NCBI GenBank assembly: GCA_910585235.1
Contig: CAJUCM010000011.1
Coordinates: 1-39,622, forward strand
Source of the DNA: an uncultured Christensenella sp.
GTDB lineage: Bacteria; Bacillota; Clostridia; Christensenellales; Borkfalkiaceae
DNA: 39,622 bases
Direction: 5' to 3'
This document shows positions 25,684 through 31,842 of the stretch, piece by piece. Within the stretch, counting starts at the first letter, position 1; each line of letters opens with the position of its first letter. The translations under genes were made by a program, and so were the position numbers. The notes under the pieces were generated by a model. It searched no databases. It was not told the origin of the DNA and saw only the letters and a list, made by a program, of their open reading frames with translations.

Positions 25684-27195
25684 ATGGGAAAAAGTATTAA
25701 AAAAAACTATATATTTAATTTAATATATCAATTGTTATTGATAGTTATTCCCTTAATATCTATTCCATATTTATCAAGAGTATTACTTGAAGACGGTATA
25801 GGTGTTTATAGTTATTCCGAATCCATCGTTTCTTATTTTACCTTGGTTGCGGTATTAGGGAGCACGACTTATGCGCAAAGAGAAATCGGTAAAGTTCAAA
25901 ACAATGTAGAAGAAAGAAGTAGGCTTTTTTGGGAAATTTTTATAATAAGGTTATTAGCTTCGATAATTGCTATAGGCGGTTATAGTATATATTTATGTTT
26001 TCAATCCGATAATTTATTAATTGCTTTAATTTTTGGATTAAATATTTTCAATGTGTTATTTGATTTAACTTGGTTCTTCCAGGGAGTAGAAGATTTTGGG
26101 AAAGTAACCGCAATTGGTTTTGTTTTTAAATTGTTGGATTTTGCATTTATTTTTATCTTTGTAAAACAGCAATCAGATTTATGGATTTATGTTATAGGAA
26201 AATGTGGATTTGTTTTGCTCGGAAATATCTGTATGTGGCTATTTTTACCCAAGTATTTATGCAGAGTTAAAAATCTTAAACCGTTTAAACATTTAAAAAC
26301 AATACTTGTTTTTTTTGTTCCTACTGTTGCGATACAGGTTTATACAATTCTTGATAAATCTATGATTGGCTGGTTTACCGGAAATGCTTCGGAAAATGGT
26401 TATTATGATTATTCTGAAAAAATTATTCGTATGAGTATTACTATTATTTCTGCATTGACGGTTGTATTAATACCGAGGATTTCAAAAGCTTATGCGGAAA
26501 ATAATATGGATAATGTAAAATGCCTTGTTAATAATGCAGTTTCATTTGTTTGGCTTCTTGCATTACCATTAATGTTTGGTTTTTTATCTATCTCAGATAT
26601 ATTAGTACCAGTATATCTTGGTGAAAATTTTATGAAATCGGTACTCCTGATGAACATATTTGCTCCGTTAATTTTGTTTGTTGGTATGGCAAACATTATT
26701 GGGGTTGCTTTTTTGATTTCTATTGATAAACAAAATGTCTATATTATTTTTGTAATAATTTCTGCTATAGTTAATATAATTTTAAATTTGATTTTAATAC
26801 CGAAATTTGCATCTGTTGGTGCCGCAATTTCATCTGTTATAGCTGAGGGAATAGGGATTACTTTACAAATAGTTTATGTGTTTAAAAAGAAATTATTAAG
26901 CCCTAAATTCTTTTTTAGCAGTTCAATTAAATCTCTTATTTCATCGGTAATTATGTTTGCTGTTTTATATTTGTTAAAAATATTTGTTTTTCCTGTCGCT
27001 ATATGGAGCTTAATTGTATTGACAATAATTGGAATTTTGCTGTATTTTATATCTTTACTTATTTTACGAGATAAATTTTTGCTTAATGGTATTAGACAAG
27101 GTTTGCGGTTGATAAAGACTAAATTTAGTAAAAAAGTATTAGTTGATGATGCGGTTGAAAAGAAAGATGAAGATGAAAATTCATCTAGTGAATAA
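25684..27195 (+). CDS. Wzx-like polysaccharide flippase
   Basis: A 503-residue MOP-superfamily transporter with about 12-14 hydrophobic segments. The N-terminus reads KKNYIFNLIYQLLLIVIPLISIPYLSR, characteristic of Wzx flippases, and the first loop contains GIGVYSYS. The C-terminus ends in a charged tail (DDAVEKKDEDENSSSE). It moves the lipid-linked repeat unit to the outer face for polymerisation by the Wzy-like protein. Confidence 0.92.
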   Translation: MGKSIKKNYIFNLIYQLLLIVIPLISIPYLSRVLLEDGIGVYSYSESIVSYFTLVAVLGSTTYAQREIGKVQNNVEERSRLFWEIFIIRLLASIIAIGGYSIYLCFQSDNLLIALIFGLNIFNVLFDLTWFFQGVEDFGKVTAIGFVFKLLDFAFIFIFVKQQSDLWIYVIGKCGFVLLGNICMWLFLPKYLCRVKNLKPFKHLKTILVFFVPTVAIQVYTILDKSMIGWFTGNASENGYYDYSEKIIRMSITIISALTVVLIPRISKAYAENNMDNVKCLVNNAVSFVWLLALPLMFGFLSISDILVPVYLGENFMKSVLLMNIFAPLILFVGMANIIGVAFLISIDKQNVYIIFVIISAIVNIILNLILIPKFASVGAAISSVIAEGIGITLQIVYVFKKKLLSPKFFFSSSIKSLISSVIMFAVLYLLKIFVFPVAIWSLIVLTIIGILLYFISLLILRDKFLLNGIRQGLRLIKTKFSKKVLVDDAVEKKDEDENSSSE

Positions 27196-27273
27196 ATGCT
27201 GTGGATACTGTATATAATCATTCTTTTGGGGATAGTGACAGTTTTTTATGGACACTATAAAATGACGACATAA
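27196..27273 (+). CDS. Possible 25-residue single-span membrane peptide
   Basis: An ATG directly abuts the flippase stop codon and opens a 25-codon frame, LWILYIIILLGIVTVFYG and then HYKMTT. It would be one transmembrane helix with a short polar tail, translated by coupling from wzx. Nothing else supports it, and AT-rich sequence makes short hydrophobic frames common. Confidence 0.3.
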   Translation: MLWILYIIILLGIVTVFYGHYKMTT

Positions 27274-27443
27274 CTCAATTAAGCAGTTTATTAACATTAA
27301 AGGCGATGTTATTACGGCATTGCTTTTTTTGTTGTCAAATGTTTTAATTTCAAACAAGTGAAAATATAAAAACAGGAGGATTTTAAATGAAATACAAGGA
27401 ATGGCTTCAAGTCAATAATGGCGTAATACAACATATGTCGTCA
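27263..27443. repeat. 10-bp inverted repeat flanking about 160 bp (possible small element remnant)
   Basis: TGACGACATA at 27263-27272 has an exact inverse, TATGTCGTCA, at 27434-27443, with TATAA-type sequence just outside both copies. The interval contains the terminator and the start of a 37-codon frame. Such ends could belong to a miniature inverted-repeat element or the scar of one, but no target duplication is clear. Confidence 0.3.
27299..27330 (+). terminator. Probable terminator of the polysaccharide operon
   Basis: AAAGGCGATG (27299-27308) can pair with CATTGCTTTT (27318-27327) through ten pairs, two of them G-U, across a 9-base loop, and a T-run continues to 27330. It lies about 100 bases after wzx and separates the polysaccharide cluster from the downstream operon. 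Confidence 0.65.
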
Positions 27444-27500
27444 CTTATAAAAAAATTTAATTATTTAATTTTATCTCTTGCGTTTTTTTGTAAATTATAG
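27387..27500 (+). CDS. 37-residue frame with strong ribosome binding site; possibly a recombinase N-terminal stub
   Basis: A perfect AGGAGG seven bases before the ATG introduces the frame MKYKEWLQVNNGVIQHMSSL, ending in a hydrophobic stretch LILSLAFFCKL. The first seven residues resemble the conserved start of clostridial tyrosine recombinases, which often read [MN]-x-[YF]-K-[ED]-W-L, but the rest does not. It may be a recombinase gene cut off after a few codons, or a genuine small protein. The promoter of the following operon overlaps its end. Confidence 0.3.
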   Translation: MKYKEWLQVNNGVIQHMSSLIKKFNYLILSLAFFCKL

Positions 27501-27506
27501 TAAAAT
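27478..27506 (+). promoter_or_regulatory. Sigma-A-type promoter of the ESCRT-like operon
   Basis: TTGCGT (27478-27483), a 17-base spacer and TAAAAT (27501-27506) lie about 120 bases before the first gene of the operon. No other promoter of this quality is visible in the tightly packed genes that follow, so it may drive all nine or more. Confidence 0.55.
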
Positions 27507-27627
27507 ATTGTTGTAAAATGTCACCTATTATTTTAATAGACGAATTTATTGATTTTCTCATTTGGTTGATTCTGAAGTAACCATCGTCATATTTTATATC
27601 AGTATAATAATAAAAAAGGAGAATTAT

Positions 27628-28230
27628 ATGGCAAAAACAACTTTTATAACGTCACACAGAATGCGCGTTAAGAAAGCAAACGAAACCATCAAAAATTTAC
27701 CCGAACGCATATCTGTTTTTGATCGGGAAGCTTATGTCGAGTTTTTTCTATTAGAGGATATTGTAAGGTTGTATGATTATCGTTTGAAAAACGAGCGTGC
27801 TAAAAAAGTTGAAACGCGAGCAGGACAACTTGCAAAAGATCGCAATATTGAAAAATTTACGGCAATTATTCGGATTTTCAAGTCGGCTATCGAAGTTGCT
27901 TGGGGGGAAATTACGTCCGGCAATTATAAAGCTGTTTGGAAAGCGATCAGAGAGGGTGCATTGATGTCTGCTGCGGGAAGTTTGAAAAATTTGCCGGTTC
28001 TCCGTGATATGGCGGTGGAATTGCTTAAAGAACTTTCAGAAGAAGCACTTAAAGCAACAGGTGAAAGCGGGGCTTTGGAAGAAAGTCTCGATGATATGGA
28101 AGCACACGAAGCAAACGTTAGAAAAGTAAGGGGACTTCCTTCTGTCGAAGAAATCAATGCGGTGATCCGTGAAGTGGAAGCGGCTATTCCTGACGAACAA
28201 CCGAAAAGCAAATTAAAACCTAATATTTGA
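27628..28230 (+). CDS. All-alpha protein of unknown function, first gene of the ESCRT-like operon
   Basis: A 200-residue soluble protein predicted by eye to be almost wholly helical, with no membrane span. The ATG at 27628 follows AAAGGAG; a longer frame from 27562 is rejected because it would run over that ribosome binding site. The C-terminal third is acidic (ESGALEESLDDMEAHEANV) and ends in a flexible tail, GLPSVEEINAVIREVEAAIP and then DEQPKSKLKPNI. Size, helical content and position next to the Snf7-like and Vps4-like genes suggest a second ESCRT-III-type subunit or an adaptor. I cannot align it convincingly to that family. It lacks the GxIDx[AG]G motif found in its neighbours. Confidence 0.75.
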   Translation: MAKTTFITSHRMRVKKANETIKNLPERISVFDREAYVEFFLLEDIVRLYDYRLKNERAKKVETRAGQLAKDRNIEKFTAIIRIFKSAIEVAWGEITSGNYKAVWKAIREGALMSAAGSLKNLPVLRDMAVELLKELSEEALKATGESGALEESLDDMEAHEANVRKVRGLPSVEEINAVIREVEAAIPDEQPKSKLKPNI

Positions 28231-28249
28231 AAAATAAAGGAGATAAAAA

Positions 28250-28876
28250 ATGGCTAAAAAAATGAACAATGACGAAAAAATTATTGCTGCGTTTGACGCG
28301 TTGGATAAATCTACGCGCAATTTACAAAAGTTCGGAGCGAGATATGACGAACATATCGATCGTGCGGCGATGCGCGGCGATGACAAAAGGGCAAAGCAAC
28401 TTATTAAACAAAAAATAGGCGTTTATGCTTTGGCGGAACAATTGCAGACCTTAAAAGGCAATATGGAACTTGGTGCTTATACGGCTCAGGTGATGTCTGA
28501 TTTAGGAACACTTCCTGTTGCGATTGCGGGATGCAAAGGATTGTTGTCCGAATCGCCCAACTTTGATAAATTGGGTAAAAGTATTGAAAGAATTTTCAAA
28601 GATATGCAAAGACCGGCGGACGAAATATCCAAGCTCAATAATATTCTCGACAGCGTTTTGACTCCGCAAGCAGAAAATACGCTTGCTAGCCGTCTTGACG
28701 GTACGTTCGAAGCCGAAGAATCCGATCAGTTCAAAACGGAATATGCGGCAATGATCGAGCGCGTGAAAGGTAAAATCAATCCTGAAACCGTTGCAAAGCC
28801 TGACGGATTTGATATATCCGCAACGGGCGATATTGATTATGCGGGAATCGTTGCGGAAGAAAATAAGAAAAAGTAA
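28250..28876 (+). CDS. ESCRT-III/Snf7-like protein with a C-terminal MIM-like tail
   Basis: A 208-residue helical protein, the usual size of eukaryotic CHMP proteins. An N-terminal basic helical hairpin (about residues 10-85) carries RGDDKRAKQLIKQKIGVYAL, like the A-x-x-x-G-x-x-x-x-A-x-x-x-x-x-x-x-I pattern of CHMP helix 2. A middle region (SDLGTLPVAIAG, then NFDKLGKSIERIFKDM) and helices ending in LNNILDSVLTPQ follow. The last part is acidic and ends GDIDYAGIVAEENKKK, in the place where ESCRT-III proteins carry the MIM that binds MIT domains. The next gene encodes an MIT-Vps4-like ATPase. Members would polymerise on membranes. The fold assignment is by pattern, not alignment score. Confidence 0.6.
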   Translation: MAKKMNNDEKIIAAFDALDKSTRNLQKFGARYDEHIDRAAMRGDDKRAKQLIKQKIGVYALAEQLQTLKGNMELGAYTAQVMSDLGTLPVAIAGCKGLLSESPNFDKLGKSIERIFKDMQRPADEISKLNNILDSVLTPQAENTLASRLDGTFEAEESDQFKTEYAAMIERVKGKINPETVAKPDGFDISATGDIDYAGIVAEENKKK

Positions 28877-28885
28877 GGTGTATTC

Positions 28886-30082
28886 ATGGCAGAGGCAAGT
28901 ATGATCGGTATTTTTAATAATAAGGTTGCCGTGTTTAATAAGGCGGTAAACGCAAAGGATATTGGCGCTGTTTGCGAAGCTGGCGCCGATATGTTGCGGA
29001 TTGCCTTGGAGCAGTGCGCTAACCCCAATGTCTCAATGACGCTTAAAGATACTTATCGTAAACAGTGCAATAACGTTATCGAACATCTTATCCGCTATGC
29101 CAAACAGCCGTTCGTTCCCGTTGCGCATTCGGGCGGTGACGGTGAAATGGTGGGCGATCCTTATTATTCCGAAAAAAATTGGTTTTCGGATGAGGTTCCA
29201 AAACTAAACTTTACCAATATTATCGGCGTGCAGGAAGTAAAAGACGCTTTCATGGTTGACGTCGTCGCGCCTCTTCGTCCTGAATTTCAGACAGTTTATC
29301 ATAAATTCAGAGGCAATCAGCTCGGCACGCAGATTCTTCTTTATGGTCCTCCCGGAACGGGAAAGACGCATATCGTGAAGTGTCTTGCAGGCGCGCTCAA
29401 CTGTAAAATAGCCGTGGTTCAGACGAGCGAAGTTTTGGCGAGCGTCGTCGGCGTTGCGGAAAAAAATATGCGCGATATTTTCGCGCAGGCGGCGGAACTT
29501 GACCGTTGCATTATCTTTCTCGATGAAATCGACAGCATTTGTTCCGACCGTTCCAGCGATGATTCAAGGCATACCAAATCGATACTTACGACGATGCTGA
29601 CATGTATGGACGGTTTTCTGAAAACCACTAAACCGAATCAGCTTAGGATCATAGTGGCAGCGACGAATTTGCCTTGGAAACTCGATTCGGCATTAAAGCG
29701 CGGCGGAAGATTTGAAACGCAAATATATGTGCCGCTTCCCGACGAAGATGCGCGAAAAAAATTTGTCGAACTCGATTTGAATAAACTTCCGCATGCGGAG
29801 AACGTTACAATCGATTATCTTGCCGGTCGATTGGACGGTTACGCAGGTGCGGACATTAAGGCGGTTATGAAGCAAATTGCTAACGAACCGTTAAGGAGAG
29901 AAGTCCTCAATATCATGAGAGACGGACAAGCCAAGGGAGAGGTGGTCACGCTTTCCGATTGCGACAAGGTGTTGAAAAACTATATCAACGGCGTGACGCC
30001 TGAAACGTTGTTACGTTTTAAGGCATACGATATGGGCGTTTCTTATGAAGAGTTGCTTGCGTCGTTAAAAAGGAGAGAATAA
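28886..30082 (+). CDS. Vps4-like AAA ATPase (meiotic clade) with N-terminal MIT-like domain
   Basis: A 398-residue AAA protein. Residues about 6-76 form a three-helix bundle resembling the MIT domain of Vps4; LKDTYRKQCNNVIEHLIRYAK matches Vps4 helix 3 in its R-x-x-C-x-x-x-[IL] spacing. A linker leads to the AAA core: GPPGTGKT at 154-161, CIIFLDEIDSICSDRS with Asp213/Glu214, and AATNLPWKLDSALKRGGRFE followed by IYVPLPDEDAR. These last blocks are close to Vps4, katanin and spastin. The pore-loop position that is K-W in Vps4 reads S-V (residues 186-187), so the pore aromatic is missing. Vps4 enzymes disassemble ESCRT-III polymers; the Snf7-like gene upstream is the natural substrate. It abuts the protease gene. 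Confidence 0.85.
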   Translation: MAEASMIGIFNNKVAVFNKAVNAKDIGAVCEAGADMLRIALEQCANPNVSMTLKDTYRKQCNNVIEHLIRYAKQPFVPVAHSGGDGEMVGDPYYSEKNWFSDEVPKLNFTNIIGVQEVKDAFMVDVVAPLRPEFQTVYHKFRGNQLGTQILLYGPPGTGKTHIVKCLAGALNCKIAVVQTSEVLASVVGVAEKNMRDIFAQAAELDRCIIFLDEIDSICSDRSSDDSRHTKSILTTMLTCMDGFLKTTKPNQLRIIVAATNLPWKLDSALKRGGRFETQIYVPLPDEDARKKFVELDLNKLPHAENVTIDYLAGRLDGYAGADIKAVMKQIANEPLRREVLNIMRDGQAKGEVVTLSDCDKVLKNYINGVTPETLLRFKAYDMGVSYEELLASLKRRE

Positions 30083-31078
30083 ATGGTAGCCAAAGATCAG
30101 ATTGTTGCTTACTACTTCAATGCGAGAGAGTTTGTAAAACAAAATAATCCCAAGGCGGCGAGAGCATATGTTCTCGCCATTTTGAATCATGCGGTGGAAT
30201 CTCTGAAATCTGCTAATAGTATTTTGGAAGAAGTGAGGACGAAAGCATTTTTGGATCGTTGGATTAGAGTGAGCCAAGAATTGTACGATAAAGGCATAAG
30301 TAATTATGTTTTGGAGAGTTTCGGATTAACGGCATTGCAAGCTCAAAATAAGGCGCGGTCGCCGAAGAAGCAGGAAGAAAGAGCGATCGGATCACCGAAC
30401 CCTGCGGACGGAGAAATCGATATGGCGGGGCTGATTGAAGAGTCGGCAAAAACGCAAGGGTGGGGCGCTGAAATTTTTGAACGGAATAAAAATGCAGTTG
30501 TCGGGATTTCCGTTTATAATTCGGGACAATGCGCAAACGGCACAGGATTTATTATTTCAAAAAACGGGTATCTTCTCACAAACGATCACGTCGTGTTCGA
30601 CGAGGATGCACAGGGATATTATCCGAAAATTAAAATTTCTTTTGCCGATCGAACGAAGAGCTATAAACTCAACGTTTTATTTTCTGATAAAAATGCGGAC
30701 GTTGCGTTTTGCAGTTTTGATCCCGCAGAGGTTGGTGAATTTACCGCCGTTAAGCGGATTGCGGACTATTCTCGTATTTTGCCGTGCGCAGACTGCCTTG
30801 TGATGGGCAATTCTTTTGGTAACGGACTTTCAGCCTTTTTGGGGGTCATTCGTTTTACGAAGAACGATAAAGGAAATCTCGTGCATACCGCGCCGTCTAA
30901 TCCCGGTGATTCGGGCGCGCCCGTTTTTAACCGACAGGGGGAATGTATCGGAATCAACAAATCTAAAACGCTTGCCGTACAAAACGTCACGGCAGACGCT
31001 TACGCCAACGCCACGCCCATGGACAAAATAGACGAGCTTCTTAAAAAGTGGTGCGACGTGAATGAAATTATTTTGTAA
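30083..31078 (+). CDS. Trypsin-like serine protease with N-terminal MIT-like domain
   Basis: A 331-residue cytoplasmic protein without a signal peptide. The N-terminal helical domain (about 1-85) has the length and spacing of the MIT-like domain of the ATPase just upstream. A linker contains GEIDMAGLIEES (110-121), nearly the same motif as the tail of the Snf7-like protein. The chymotrypsin-fold domain (about 130-325) has a complete triad: His169 in LLTNDHVV, Asp206 in NADVAF and Ser277 in NPGDSGAPV, with an oxyanion-type GTGFIIS strand at about 153-159. No PDZ domain is present, unlike HtrA. The gene starts at the base after the ATPase stop. It is likely an effector or processing protease brought to the complex by its MIT-like domain. 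Confidence 0.88.
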   Translation: MVAKDQIVAYYFNAREFVKQNNPKAARAYVLAILNHAVESLKSANSILEEVRTKAFLDRWIRVSQELYDKGISNYVLESFGLTALQAQNKARSPKKQEERAIGSPNPADGEIDMAGLIEESAKTQGWGAEIFERNKNAVVGISVYNSGQCANGTGFIISKNGYLLTNDHVVFDEDAQGYYPKIKISFADRTKSYKLNVLFSDKNADVAFCSFDPAEVGEFTAVKRIADYSRILPCADCLVMGNSFGNGLSAFLGVIRFTKNDKGNLVHTAPSNPGDSGAPVFNRQGECIGINKSKTLAVQNVTADAYANATPMDKIDELLKKWCDVNEIIL

Positions 31079-31088
31079 GAGGTGAATT

Positions 31089-31799
31089 ATGACCGTAGCA
31101 GAAGCAATAGACAAACTGAAAGAAATCGATTTGAATCAGGGGCATCCTGCTTCCGACGAAGCGAAGCAAAACCTTAAACTTGCAATAAAAAAATTAAACA
31201 AAATCAGCGGAATTACGGGATACGAAATTACTCCCCGCTTAGAGACGCTTGTGACGGAGAAAATTCCTGATCCCTATATGAGCAGCGCCGAGTGCAAAAA
31301 TACATGGGCTGAAAATGTTTATTTTGAAGTCTTGTCCGAGTGTCGCCGTATCGGCTGCAAACAATATTTGTGTACGCACAAAAATAAAATCGACGGAGAA
31401 GCGGCGCAATGGGCAACTACCATAGTGCAGGGCATTGTTGGTGCAATTTCATTGATTTTTGCTTTTTTGATAGGTTTCAAGGTATTACCCAATATTTTTG
31501 GAAAGGATACCGATACGTTATATTACATCATCGGGACGGTCGGGCAGCAAATTGTTGCCGTAGTTGTTGCCGTGGTGATAGCCGTCATAAATAAAAAGCG
31601 TTTGCGTTCAAAGTATAACAACAGCGCGTATTCTTTTGAAGAACTGATGTCGGTAAAGTATGCGGAAAGTAAGGTAACTTTATTTTTGCCCGCTAATATT
31701 AAAACTTTGATAGCGGGTAACGGTAATAATTATAAGTCAAAAGTAATAGTCAAACCCGGAGCGAAATATAGTCAAGGCAACAACAATACGGTAAAATGA
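31089..31799 (+). CDS. Small two-span membrane protein with C-terminal signalling tag (pair 1)
   Basis: A 236-residue protein I do not recognise. A soluble N-terminal region (about 1-105, helical, with several Cys between residues 69 and 95) is followed by two hydrophobic segments at about 112-135 and 144-167. A short cytoplasmic tail ends in a peptide at 211-236: GNGNNYKSKV, then a V and GAKYSQGNNN. The same peptide opens the next protein. Two spans put both ends on the same side, presumably inside. Ser, Asn, Gly and valine alternation around a central Gly-Ala suggests a beta-arch or amyloid-type motif. The likely role is a membrane partner or effector that joins the neighbouring LRR protein through like-with-like tags. 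Confidence 0.75.
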   Translation: MTVAEAIDKLKEIDLNQGHPASDEAKQNLKLAIKKLNKISGITGYEITPRLETLVTEKIPDPYMSSAECKNTWAENVYFEVLSECRRIGCKQYLCTHKNKIDGEAAQWATTIVQGIVGAISLIFAFLIGFKVLPNIFGKDTDTLYYIIGTVGQQIVAVVVAVVIAVINKKRLRSKYNNSAYSFEELMSVKYAESKVTLFLPANIKTLIAGNGNNYKSKVIVKPGAKYSQGNNNTVK

Positions 31800-31842
31800 G
31801 GATGTTTTTGCGGAATCAATTACAATTTGAGGAGATAAAAGC

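Noticed and set aside
27562..27627. Longer N-terminus for the first gene of the ESCRT-like operon
   Set aside because: The AAAGGAG directly before 27628 fits the downstream ATG, and the extra 22 residues are AT-rich, leader-like sequence.
27628..28230. Calling the first operon protein a definite second ESCRT-III subunit
   Set aside because: It is helical and of similar size, but I cannot match its helices to the Snf7 pattern and it lacks the MIM-like motif, so I left it as unknown.
30083..31078. HtrA/DegP-type periplasmic protease
   Set aside because: There is no signal peptide, no membrane anchor and no PDZ domain; a helical MIT-like domain precedes the protease instead.
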